A DNA stretch of 64,000 nucleotides from assembly GCA_021780935.1 (NCBI GenBank), contig JAJXXT010000071.1:62001-126000 (forward strand), given 5' to 3'. Under the pieces are notes generated by a model, which saw only the letters and a program-made list of their open reading frames with translations, was not told the DNA's origin and made no database searches. The position numbers and the translations under genes are program-made. The DNA is from Pseudomonadota bacterium (GTDB lineage Bacteria; Pseudomonadota; Alphaproteobacteria; Acetobacterales; Acetobacteraceae). This document shows, in pieces, positions 8,707 through 16,254 of the stretch; within the stretch, counting starts at the first letter, position 1, and each line of letters opens with the position of its first letter.

Positions 8707-9764
8707 AACGTAAGGTAGCGGTGGTCGGGCTCGGCATCGGCCGCGCCCATATCGACGAGGGATTTTCCAAGCTGCGGGACCAGTGGGAGGTCGCGGTGAT
8801 CTGCGATCTCGACCCCGCACGCCTGTCCAAGATCGGCGACGAGTTCGGTGTCGCGCGGCGCACCGCCTCCTTCGCCGAGGTGCTGGGGATGGCGGATATC
8901 GACGTCATCGATATCTGCACCCCGCCCTCGCTGCACCGCGAGCAGATGCTGGCGGCCCTTTCCACCGGCAAGCACGTGATCTGCGAAAAACCCTTCGTCA
9001 CCTCGCTCGCGGAGATGGACGCGATCGAGACCGCCGCCGCGGCGGCAAGGGGCACGCTGATGCCGATCTTCCAGTACCGCTGGGGCGACGGGTTCCGCCG
9101 GGCGCTGCGCGTCGTCCGCGCCGGGCTCGCGGGCAAGCCCTACAACGCGACGGTCGAGACCGCGTGGCGGCGCGACAAGGATTACTACGACATCGCCTGG
9201 CACGGTACCTGGGCGATCGAGCGTGGCGGCTGCCTGCTCGGCCACGCCATCCACATCCACGACATGATGCAGGAGCTGATGGGCGACGCCGCCAGCGCCT
9301 ATGCCCATGTAGCGACCAGGGTGAACCCGATCGAGACCGAGGATTGCGCCGCCGCCACGCTGCGCATGGCCAGCGGCGCGGTGGTGGCGCTCTCCGCGAC
9401 GCTGGGGGCGGCGAGCGAGATCTCGCGCATGCGGCTTCATTGCGAGAACGTGACGTTCGAGAGTGGCACCGAACCCTATTCGCCGGGCAACGAGCCCTGG
9501 CAGATCATCCCGCGCAACCCGGCGACGAAATCCGCGATCGACGCGCTGCTGGCGGACTATGCCAGCTATCCCATCCGCTTCGCCGGCCAGTTCCGCGCCT
9601 ATGCCGAGGCGCTCGCTGCCGGGCAGGCACCGCCGGTGACGCTCGCCGATGCCCGCCGCTCGCTGGAGCTGATCACGGCCCTCTACGGCTCGGTCGCTTC
9701 CGGCGTGCCGCAGGCGCTGCCGATTCCCCCCACCCATCGCGGCTATGGAGACTGGCGGCCATGA
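8703..9764 (+). CDS. Gfo/Idh/MocA-family NAD(P)-dependent oxidoreductase
   Basis: 353 residues. An N-terminal Rossmann domain begins with VAVVGLGIGRAH (residues 5-16), and the family EKP motif is at 95-97 (VICEKPF). The C-terminal substrate domain contains GGCLLGHAIHIHDMM, the position of the catalytic histidine region. Such enzymes oxidise or reduce sugars, inositols and related hydroxy acids. The ATG lies inside the trmO stop (ATGA) and the stop overlaps the next gene's ATG, so it is part of a coupled three-gene run. Substrate not predictable. Confidence 0.86.
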   Translation: MKRKVAVVGLGIGRAHIDEGFSKLRDQWEVAVICDLDPARLSKIGDEFGVARRTASFAEVLGMADIDVIDICTPPSLHREQMLAALSTGKHVICEKPFVTSLAEMDAIETAAAAARGTLMPIFQYRWGDGFRRALRVVRAGLAGKPYNATVETAWRRDKDYYDIAWHGTWAIERGGCLLGHAIHIHDMMQELMGDAASAYAHVATRVNPIETEDCAAATLRMASGAVVALSATLGAASEISRMRLHCENVTFESGTEPYSPGNEPWQIIPRNPATKSAIDALLADYASYPIRFAGQFRAYAEALAAGQAPPVTLADARRSLELITALYGSVASGVPQALPIPPTHRGYGDWRP

Positions 9765-10810
9765 ACCACGATCTCGTAACGAACCCATGGAGCGAGACCA
9801 AAACCTGGCATGGCGGCGCCTTCGCGCTGGAGCATGGCGGCAGGCTCGCGGCACTCGACATCGCCTACGCCACCGCCGGCAGCCTGGCGCCTGACGGGCG
9901 CAACGCCGTGCTGCTCACCCACGGCTACACGTCGAGCCACCGCTTCGCCGAGCCGGCGGCGGACGGTGCCGAGGGCGGCTGGGCGCTGCTGGTCGGCCCC
10001 GGCCGCGCCATCGACACGAACAAGCTGTTCGTCGTGGCACCCAACATGCTGGGCTCCTGCTACGGCACCACCGGCCCCGCGAGCATCGACCCCGCGACCG
10101 GCCGGCCCTTTGGCCCGACCTTCCCGGAATACACCGTCGCCGACATGGTGCGCGGGCAGAAGGCGCTGCTCGACGCCATCGGCGTCAAGCATCTGGTGGC
10201 TGTCGTCGGTCCCTCCTATGGCGGTTTCCAGGCCTTCCAGTGGTCGGTGACCTACCCCGATTTCATGACCGGCATCGTCGCCGCGGTGACGGCGCTGAAG
10301 CGCCCGCGCGACGAGAACGCCAACACCTCCGCCGACCTGGCCCGCGGCTTCGAGCACGATCCCGGCTGGAAGGGCGGACATTGCTACCCCGACGGCATCA
10401 AGGCGACGATGACCAAGCTGCGGGTCAAGACGTTGAAAAATTACGGCATCGAGGCGCGGCTGGCACCGAAATTCCCGGACGCCGCCGAGCGCGACCGCGC
10501 CATCGAGGCCATCGCCGCGAAATGGGCGAACGAGTTCGACCCCAATTCGCTGATCGTGCTGCGCCGCGCGCTCGATTTCTATGACATCGCGCCGGATGTC
10601 GGGCGCATCCGCGCCAAGGTGCTCTACGCCATCTCGCGCACCGACAAGCTGTTCCCGCCCTCGCTCGAAGGCCCGGTCATGAGTCTGCTGCGCGAGCACG
10701 GCGTCGATGCGACCTACACGCTGATCGACAGCGAGCTCGGCCACTCCGCCTCCGGCGACGACGCCGCGAAATGGGAGCCGGCGCTGCGCGCGTTCATGGC
10801 CAGGCTGTAG
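9761..10810 (+). CDS. MetX-like alpha/beta-hydrolase (homoserine O-acyltransferase family)
   Basis: 349 residues. The order LLTHGYTSSHR (oxyanion side), NMLGSCYGTTGP (MetX: NVLGGCxGSTGP), the nucleophile S152 in GPSYGGFQAFQW (MetX: GGSMGGMQALEW), the acid in SRTDKLFPP and the base in SELGHSASGDD follows the MetX acyltransferase/hydrolase group. The nucleophile elbow and the GHDAFL-type ending are altered, so acetylation of homoserine is doubtful. Hydrolase or acyl transfer on another alcohol is equally likely. It is coupled to the oxidoreductase by an ATGA overlap, and an 85-base gap with an 18-bp tandem repeat follows. Confidence 0.78.
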   Translation: MNHDLVTNPWSETKTWHGGAFALEHGGRLAALDIAYATAGSLAPDGRNAVLLTHGYTSSHRFAEPAADGAEGGWALLVGPGRAIDTNKLFVVAPNMLGSCYGTTGPASIDPATGRPFGPTFPEYTVADMVRGQKALLDAIGVKHLVAVVGPSYGGFQAFQWSVTYPDFMTGIVAAVTALKRPRDENANTSADLARGFEHDPGWKGGHCYPDGIKATMTKLRVKTLKNYGIEARLAPKFPDAAERDRAIEAIAAKWANEFDPNSLIVLRRALDFYDIAPDVGRIRAKVLYAISRTDKLFPPSLEGPVMSLLREHGVDATYTLIDSELGHSASGDDAAKWEPALRAFMARL

Positions 10811-10821
10811 CCGGCCACGGC

Positions 10822-10855
10822 AAACCAATTGTCGGGGGTAAACCAATTGTCGGGG
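10822..10855. repeat. 18-bp tandem direct repeat, two copies
   Basis: The 16-base unit AAACCAATTGTCGGGG occurs at 10822-10837 and 10840-10855 with a period of 18, in the gap between the MetX-like gene and the first amidohydrolase gene. Each unit contains the small palindrome CCAATTG-like core (CAATTG). It could be a duplicated regulator half-site or simple slippage; only two copies exist, so it is not a CRISPR array. Confidence 0.8.
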
Positions 10856-10895
10856 CGCCGCCGGCGCGTGTAGGCTCCGGCCCGGGAGAAACGCC

Positions 10896-11969
10896 ATGCA
10901 AGCCACGGGTCAGGACCCGCCTCTCGGCATCGACTGCGACATCCACCCCGCACTGCCGTCGATCTCGGCGCTGTTCCCCTATCTGCCGCCCTACTGGACC
11001 GAGCAGTTGCGCGTGCGCGGCACGGACGGGTTCGATTCCATCCTCTACCCGCCGGGTGCCGGTTTTTCATGCCGTGCCGATTGGCGCGACGAGACCAAGC
11101 CCGGCACCAGCCTCGACGCGCTCCGCCGCCATGCGCTCGACGGGTTCGGCACCGGCATCGCGGTCTGCAACCTGCTCTACAACGTCGCCGCCGTGCGCAA
11201 CGCCGACCTCGGCACGGTGCTGGCGCGCGCGATGAATGACTGGCTCGCGGCGGAATGGCTCGATCGGGAGAAGCGGTTGCGGGCGGCGATCCATATCGCG
11301 CCGCAGGACCCGGCCGCCGCCGCGGAGGAGATTGAGCGCCGCGCCGCCGACCCGCGCTTCGTCCACGTGCTGCTGCCGGCGATGGACGAGACGCTGTTCG
11401 GCAAGCGCCAGTTCCGCCCGATCCACGAGGCGGCTTCCCGGCACGGCCTGCCGCTCGCGATCCACGCGCAGATGACGGCGACCCACGCCACCACCTCGAA
11501 CGGCTGGCCGTCGCATCTCGCCGAGGACCATATCGCCATGGCGCACGCGTTCCAGGCGCAGTTGCTCAGCTTCGTGCACGAGGGCGCGTTCGCGGCGGTG
11601 CCCGGCCTGCGGCTGGTGCTGCTGGAGAGCGGCTTCGCCTGGCTGCCGAATTTCCTGTGGCGCGCCGACCGCACCTGGAAGGCGATGCGCGCCGAGGTGC
11701 CCTGGGTGGACCGCCCGCCCTCGGCGATCCTGCGCGAGCGGGTGCGGATCGCGCTGCAACCCGCCGAGGTGCCGCCCGACCCCGCCGAGCTGCCGGCGTT
11801 GCTCGACCAGCTCGGTGGCGACGAGCTGCTGCTGTTTTCGACCGACTGGCCGCACGCGCAATTCGCGGGCAACGATCCGTTTCCCTCTGGCTTCCCCGCC
11901 GCCCTGCGCCGCCGCGTGACGCATGACAACCCGCGCGCCACCTATCCCCGCATCGAGGTGAACGCATGA
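10896..11969 (+). CDS. ACMSD-type amidohydrolase (amidohydrolase-2 family), paralogue A
   Basis: 357 residues of a TIM-barrel amidohydrolase-2 protein. Metal-site candidates are D15 and H17 in GIDCDIHPA (D-x-H replacing H-x-H), the histidine in LAIHAQMT near residue 190, the EDHIAMAH segment and the aspartate of FSTDWPHAQF near 310. Relatives include ACMSD, which decarboxylates 2-amino-3-carboxymuconate semialdehyde, and other non-oxidative decarboxylases or hydratases. ATG 10896 follows GGGAGAA. The stop overlaps the ATG of its paralogue (ATGA). The tandem pair suggests a heteromeric enzyme or two successive steps (inference). Confidence 0.83.
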   Translation: MQATGQDPPLGIDCDIHPALPSISALFPYLPPYWTEQLRVRGTDGFDSILYPPGAGFSCRADWRDETKPGTSLDALRRHALDGFGTGIAVCNLLYNVAAVRNADLGTVLARAMNDWLAAEWLDREKRLRAAIHIAPQDPAAAAEEIERRAADPRFVHVLLPAMDETLFGKRQFRPIHEAASRHGLPLAIHAQMTATHATTSNGWPSHLAEDHIAMAHAFQAQLLSFVHEGAFAAVPGLRLVLLESGFAWLPNFLWRADRTWKAMRAEVPWVDRPPSAILRERVRIALQPAEVPPDPAELPALLDQLGGDELLLFSTDWPHAQFAGNDPFPSGFPAALRRRVTHDNPRATYPRIEVNA

Positions 11970-13093
11970 CCCCCGACGATGGAGCGATGCTCGCGGACCG
12001 CACCCAGGGCGGTGCCACGCGTCTCAGGATCATCGACTGCGACGTTCACCACGCGCTGCGCAGCATCGCCGACCTCAAGCCCTTCCTGGCCCGGCGCTGG
12101 CAGGACCATCTCGACCATTACGGGTTCCGTGTGCCCACGCCGTTCCTTTCGTCACCGCAATATCCGAAAGGGGCCCCCGCACTCTCGCGCACCGATACCT
12201 GGCCGCCCGCCGGCGGCCCGCCGGGCAGCGATCTCGGCTTCCTGCGCGAGCAGCTGCTCGACCGCTGGGGCATCAGCTTCGGCCTGCTGCATTTCCTGTT
12301 CCCCGGGGCGATGGACCAGCGCAACCAGGCGTTCGGCCGCGCGCTGTGCCGCGCCCTCAACGAATGGCAGGTCGAGAACTGGACGCGGCACGAACAGCGG
12401 CTCAAGGCCGGCATCATCCTGCCCGGCGAGGACAGCGAGGCGGCGATCGCTGAAATCGAGCACTGGGCGAGCCGCTCGGGTACCGGCGGCGACTTTGTGC
12501 AGGTGGCACTCGCCACCCACACGATCGAGTTGCTGGGGCGGCGGCGCTATTGGAAGATCTACGAGGCCGCCGCGGCCGCCGGCCTGCCGCTGTGCCTGCA
12601 CACCTCGGGCTATAACGGCCGCGCCGTGACCCCCGCCGGCTGGCCCAGCTTTTATGTCGAAGAACATCATGCCGTTGCGATCTCACAACAGACGATCGTC
12701 GCCTCGCTGATCCTGGAGGGTGTGCTCGAGCGTATCCCCGCTCTCAAAGTGGTGATCGTCGAAGCCGGCTTCGCCTGGGTGCCGGGCTTCGCCTGGCGGC
12801 TCGACCATTACTGGAACCGCTTCCGCGACGAGCTGCCGCACGTCACCCGCCCACCCTCCGAGACGATCCGCGAGCGGTTCTGGTTCACCTCCCAGCCCGC
12901 CGACGAGCCGGAGAAGCCCGAGCAACTGCGCCAGGTGATGGACTGGATGGGCTGGGACCGGCTGCTCTTCGCGACCGACTACCCGCACTGGGACATGGAC
13001 AGCCCCGAGCACGCCTTCCGCATGAGCATGAGCGACGAGGAGAAACGCATGGTCTTCGCCGGCAACGCCGAGCACGTCTACGGACTGGCCTGA
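11966..13093 (+). CDS. ACMSD-type amidohydrolase, paralogue B
   Basis: 375 residues, clearly paralogous to the preceding gene. RIIDCDVHHAL carries D26-x-H28, followed by LCLHTSGYNG, YVEEHHAVAISQQ, VVIVEAGFAWVPGF and the metal aspartate in FATDYPHWDMDS. It is a TIM-barrel hydrolase/decarboxylase. Both paralogues share the GFAW(L/V)P segment and the distance to the terminal aspartate, so they arose by duplication. The ATG at 11966 overlaps the upstream stop, and the stop at 13093 is immediately followed by the GTG of the Rieske gene, so the operon is continuous. Confidence 0.83.
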   Translation: MTPDDGAMLADRTQGGATRLRIIDCDVHHALRSIADLKPFLARRWQDHLDHYGFRVPTPFLSSPQYPKGAPALSRTDTWPPAGGPPGSDLGFLREQLLDRWGISFGLLHFLFPGAMDQRNQAFGRALCRALNEWQVENWTRHEQRLKAGIILPGEDSEAAIAEIEHWASRSGTGGDFVQVALATHTIELLGRRRYWKIYEAAAAAGLPLCLHTSGYNGRAVTPAGWPSFYVEEHHAVAISQQTIVASLILEGVLERIPALKVVIVEAGFAWVPGFAWRLDHYWNRFRDELPHVTRPPSETIRERFWFTSQPADEPEKPEQLRQVMDWMGWDRLLFATDYPHWDMDSPEHAFRMSMSDEEKRMVFAGNAEHVYGLA

Positions 13094-13507
13094 GTGGCGC
13101 GTCACGTTGTCGCGCGGGCGGACGAGATTCCGCCGGGCAGCCGCCGCCTCGTCATCATCCGCGGGCGCGAGATCGGCATCTTCAATCACAAGGGCGAGTT
13201 CTTCGCGCTGCTCAACCGCTGCCCGCACCAGGGCGGCGCGCTGTGCCAGGGCACGCTGGTCGGCCTCGTCACCTCGCACGCACCCGGCACCTATGATTAT
13301 TCCCGCCCCGGCGAGATGCTGAAATGCCCCTGGCATGGCTGGGAGTTCGACCTGCGTACCGGTCAGTCCTATTGCGATCCGCAATCAACCTGGGTGCGCG
13401 CCTACGATGTCCGCGTGGAGCCGGGCGAGGCGGTGGCGAAGGGACCGTTCGTCGCCGAAACATTCCCCGTCAGTGTCGAGGAAAACTACGTCGTGGTGGA
13501 GCTGTAG
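13094..13507 (+). CDS. Rieske-type [2Fe-2S] ferredoxin
   Basis: 137 residues. The cluster ligands are C43 and H45 (NRCPHQGG) and C78 and H81 (CPWHGWEF); the spacing between the two halves (32 residues) is longer than in small Rieske ferredoxins, because of an insert TSHAPGTYDYSRPGEM. It is a soluble electron carrier for an oxygenase or reductase. No ring-hydroxylating alpha subunit is encoded here, so the partner is unidentified. The GTG start lies directly on the upstream stop. Position inside the amidohydrolase-thiolase operon implies a redox step in the same pathway. Confidence 0.85.
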   Translation: MARHVVARADEIPPGSRRLVIIRGREIGIFNHKGEFFALLNRCPHQGGALCQGTLVGLVTSHAPGTYDYSRPGEMLKCPWHGWEFDLRTGQSYCDPQSTWVRAYDVRVEPGEAVAKGPFVAETFPVSVEENYVVVEL

Positions 13508-13512
13508 GGGCC

Positions 13513-14697
13513 ATGCCGAACACCGGATCATCGACCAGGGGTGTGGCCTTCATCGCCGGCGCCTTTGAGCACCCGACGCGCAAGGCGCCGGACAAATCGG
13601 TCATGCAGCTTCACGCCGAGGTGGCGCGCGGCGCGCTCGCCGATGCGGGCCTCACCAAGGACGACGTGGACGGGTATTTCTGCGCCGGCGACGCCCCGGG
13701 CATGGGCGTGTTCTCCGTCGCTGACTACATGAATCTGAAGCTTCGGCATATCGATGCCACGGATACCGGCGGCTCCTCCTATCTCGTGCATGTCGCCCAC
13801 GCGGCGCAGGCCATCGCCGCCGGCAAATGCAACGTCGCGCTGATCACGCTGGCCGGAAGGCCTCGCAGCGAGGGCATGGCCACCGGCACCGCGGCGCGCC
13901 CGGGCAACCCGAGCCAGCCGGAGGTCGCGTTCGAGTACCCCTATGGCCTCACCGTCGCCAACGGCTACGCCATGGCAACAATGCGGCATCGGCACGAGTT
14001 TGGCACGACATCGGAACAACTGGCCTGGATCAAGGTCGCCGCCTCCCACCACGCCCAGCACAACCCGCACGCGATGCTGCGCGACGTGGTGACGGTGGAA
14101 CAGGTGCTGGCCAGCCCCATGGTCGCCTCGCCGCTGCACCGGCTCGATTGCTGCGTGATCTCCGATGGCGGCGGTGCCCTGGTGGTGACGCGCGAGGAAA
14201 TCGCGCGCAGCCTCAACCGCCCGCTGGTGCGGGTGATCGGCACCGGCGAGGCGCCGAAATTCTCCGGCGGCGGCTGCATCGACCTCACCTATACCGGCGC
14301 GCGTGCCTCCGGCGCCGCGGCCTTCGCCGAGGCCCGTGTCACGCCCGCCGATATCCAGTACGCCTCGATCTACGACAGCTTCACCATCACCGTGCTGATC
14401 CAGCTCGAGGATCTCGGCTTCTGCGAGAAGGGCAGGGGCGGGGCCTTCGTCGCCGACGGCAACCTCATCAGCGGCGTCGGAAAGCTGCCGTTCAACACCG
14501 ACGGCGGCGGCCTCTGCAACAATCATCCCGCCAACCGCGGCGGCATGACCAAGATCATCGAGGCGGTGCGCCAGCTCCGCGGCGAGGCGCATCCACGGGT
14601 GCAGGTGCCCGGCTGCACGCTCGCCCTCGCCCACGGCACTGGCGGCCTCATCGCCACCCGCCACGGCAGCGCCACCCTCGTCATGGAGCGGATCTGA
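13513..14697 (+). CDS. Thiolase-fold protein lacking the catalytic cysteines (SCP2/Ltp-like)
   Basis: 394 residues with a thiolase fold of the lipid-transfer/SCP2 group. At the place where degradative thiolases have N-R-F-C-G-S-S the sequence is DATDTGGSSYLVH (81-93), with no nucleophilic cysteine. The C-terminal CxG motif is also replaced (ALAHGTGGL). A histidine remains in CNNHPANRGG. Known relatives without these cysteines, such as Ltp2 from steroid degradation, are aldolases that work with a DUF35 partner, which is exactly the next gene (1-base overlap, TGATG). The function proposed here, C-C lyase or acyl-CoA aldolase rather than thiolase, is inference. Confidence 0.82.
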   Translation: MPNTGSSTRGVAFIAGAFEHPTRKAPDKSVMQLHAEVARGALADAGLTKDDVDGYFCAGDAPGMGVFSVADYMNLKLRHIDATDTGGSSYLVHVAHAAQAIAAGKCNVALITLAGRPRSEGMATGTAARPGNPSQPEVAFEYPYGLTVANGYAMATMRHRHEFGTTSEQLAWIKVAASHHAQHNPHAMLRDVVTVEQVLASPMVASPLHRLDCCVISDGGGALVVTREEIARSLNRPLVRVIGTGEAPKFSGGGCIDLTYTGARASGAAAFAEARVTPADIQYASIYDSFTITVLIQLEDLGFCEKGRGGAFVADGNLISGVGKLPFNTDGGGLCNNHPANRGGMTKIIEAVRQLRGEAHPRVQVPGCTLALAHGTGGLIATRHGSATLVMERI

Positions 14698-15083
14698 TGC
14701 CGGAACGCACCTATCCCGAGCCCGCCGCGTCGCCCGAAACCGGTGCGTTCTGGCAGGCGGCAAAAGACCAAAAACTGCTGCTCAAGCGGTGCCGGGCCTG
14801 TGCCCGCTTCCACTGGTATCCCCGCGCCATCTGCCCGCACTGCATGAGCGGCGAGACCGAATGGGTCGAGGCCGCGGGCGAGGGCACGATCTACAGTTTC
14901 TCGGTGATGGAGCGCGCCGAGACCCCCTACGCCATCGCCTATGTCGAGCTGGCGGAGGGTGTGCGGATGATGACCAACATCGTGGATTGCGACCTCGCCG
15001 CCATCCGCATCGGCCAGCGCGTACGCGTGCGCTTCGCACCGACCGAGGGCGGCGGCGCGCTGCCCGTGTTCACCCCCGTCTAG
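14697..15083 (+). CDS. DUF35 zinc-ribbon/OB-fold partner protein
   Basis: 128 residues. The zinc ribbon has C32-x2-C35 and C46-x2-C49, followed by an OB-fold (GTIYSFSVMERAETPYAIAYVEL). DUF35 proteins bind thiolase-fold or HMG-CoA-synthase-like partners and help bind acyl-CoA. It overlaps the thiolase-like gene by one base. The last codons FTPV plus TAG lie inside an 18-bp tandem repeat that repeats the stop codon. Confidence 0.88.
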   Translation: MPERTYPEPAASPETGAFWQAAKDQKLLLKRCRACARFHWYPRAICPHCMSGETEWVEAAGEGTIYSFSVMERAETPYAIAYVELAEGVRMMTNIVDCDLAAIRIGQRVRVRFAPTEGGGALPVFTPV

Positions 15084-15120
15084 GTCTTCACCCCCGTCTA
15101 GGTCCTCGCCCCCGTCCAGG
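15069..15120. repeat. 18-bp tandem repeat spanning a stop codon
   Basis: Units TTCACCCCCGTCTAGGTC at 15069-15086 and 15087-15104 are identical, and a third, degenerate unit (CTCGCCCCCGTCCAGG) follows at 15105-15120. In frame they read F-T-P-V-stop-V twice, so the end of the DUF35 gene, including TAG, has been duplicated. Probably replication slippage; no protein change results. Confidence 0.85.
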
Positions 15121-15128
15121 CGCGGTGC

Positions 15129-15446
15129 CTACGCTTCGGGTGTTGTGGCCGGCGGAGTGGCCCCGGCCGGCGGACGCTGCGCCAGGGCCTGCGCCTCGCC
15201 CGCCGCGTCGGCCGGCAGTTCCGTCTTGCCGACGATCTCGCGTGTCGCCCGCAGCTGTGCCAGAAAGGCGCGGCACATCGGGCAGATCTTCAGATGCCAG
15301 CGCAGGCTCACCCAGCGCGTGACGCCGAGCCGGCCTTCGGTGTAATCCGTCATCATCTCGGCGGCGTCGCGGCAGACGAGCGGCAAGAGTTCCTCCTCGG
15401 CGCCGGCGTCGCGGGGGCGTCCCGCACCGGCTCCATCCGCACTCAA
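15129..15446 (-). CDS. Soluble zinc-binding anti-sigma factor (zf-HC2/ChrR-like)
   Basis: 105 residues with a ZAS-type motif H51-x3-C55-x2-C58 (HLKICPMC) and an upstream C25. It has no membrane segment, so it would act in the cytoplasm by binding a sigma factor. The divergent ECF sigma gene is the obvious partner. The divergent arrangement is unusual, because most sigma/anti-sigma pairs are co-transcribed. A zinc or thiol-redox switch is possible from the family but not shown. Alanine- and proline-rich tail of about 25 residues. Confidence 0.75.
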   Translation of the reverse strand: MSADGAGAGRPRDAGAEEELLPLVCRDAAEMMTDYTEGRLGVTRWVSLRWHLKICPMCRAFLAQLRATREIVGKTELPADAAGEAQALAQRPPAGATPPATTPEA

Positions 15447-15513
15447 CGCGCGGCGCCGCGAGTTGTTACATGCTGTTCATGGTAACGCCAATCCCGTGGA
15501 GTATCGTGGTGCG
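15447..15513. promoter_or_regulatory. Divergent sigma/anti-sigma control region
   Basis: This 67-base gap separates the two start codons. It contains an imperfect inverted repeat, GTTACATG and CATGGTAAC, around 15465-15485, and a lower local GC than its surroundings. It is a plausible site for an autoregulated ECF promoter or operator. No confident -35/-10 pair could be assigned. Confidence 0.35.
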
Positions 15514-16254
15514 ATGACCGACACCGAGTTCGACGATCCCGCGTTCATCGCGCGCCTCCAGGCCGGCGACGCCGCCGCCTATCGCCGGCTGGTGCACCGG
15601 TTCCACGCCGCCATGGTGCGGGTCGCCAACGGCATCATCGGCTCGCGCGCCCAGGCCGAGGAGGTGGTGCAGGATTCCTGGGCCGCCGTCTTCACCGCCA
15701 TCGCGCGCTATGAAAACCGGACCACGCTGGCCGCCTGGCTGTTCACCATCGTCGCCAACCGCGCCCGCACCCGCATCCGCGCCGAGGGCCGGCTCACCGG
15801 CCTGCCGGCTGGCTTCGGCGGCGCCGAGGAACGCGCCGTGCCGCTTTCCGCCTTCCAGCCGGACGGCCACTGGGTGGACGCGCCGCAGCTCTGGCAGGAA
15901 CTGGACCCCGAGCGCGAATACGGCGGCCGCCAGCTTCTGGAGCACGTGCAGGCGGCGATCGAGCGCCTGCCCGAGAACCAGAAGGCGGTGATCGTGCTGC
16001 GCGACCTCGAACAGCGCACGCCGGAGGAAACCTGCGAGATCCTCGGGATCACCGAGGCGAATCATCGCGTCTTGCTGCACCGCGCGCGGGTCAAGGTGCG
16101 CAACACGATCGATGAACTGGTCACGCCCCGCGCCGCCGCGTCCCGGCCCGGCGGCGCGCCTCCCACCCGCACCGGCGCCGTCCGGCTCGTCTGGGACTGG
16201 CTCCGCCGGCCGCGTTTCTACAGGCCCAGGAAATCGCGCCCGGCCCTGGCGTAG
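15514..16254 (+). CDS. ECF-family RNA polymerase sigma factor
   Basis: 246 residues. Region 2: DAAAYRRLVHRFHAAMVRVANGI and AEEVVQDSWAAVFTAI (about 20-70). Region 4: LPENQKAVIVLRDLEQRTPEETCEILGITEANHRVLLHRARVKVRNTI (about 153-200). It directs RNA polymerase to a small stress regulon. The ATG at 15514 is preferred over an in-frame upstream start at 15463 because of the match to region 2 spacing. A ~45-residue Pro/Arg-rich tail overlaps the convergent lyase gene by 37 bases. The partner anti-sigma is probably the divergent gene. Confidence 0.88.
   Translation: MTDTEFDDPAFIARLQAGDAAAYRRLVHRFHAAMVRVANGIIGSRAQAEEVVQDSWAAVFTAIARYENRTTLAAWLFTIVANRARTRIRAEGRLTGLPAGFGGAEERAVPLSAFQPDGHWVDAPQLWQELDPEREYGGRQLLEHVQAAIERLPENQKAVIVLRDLEQRTPEETCEILGITEANHRVLLHRARVKVRNTIDELVTPRAAASRPGGAPPTRTGAVRLVWDWLRRPRFYRPRKSRPALA

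Noticed and set aside
10822..10855. CRISPR array
   Set aside because: Only two 16-18 bp copies with a 2-base spacer; no cas genes anywhere in the window.
16218..16254. Convergent overlap of the ECF sigma gene and the lyase as a sign of error
   Set aside because: Both reading frames end with sensible family lengths; 37-base convergent overlaps are common in compact high-GC genomes.
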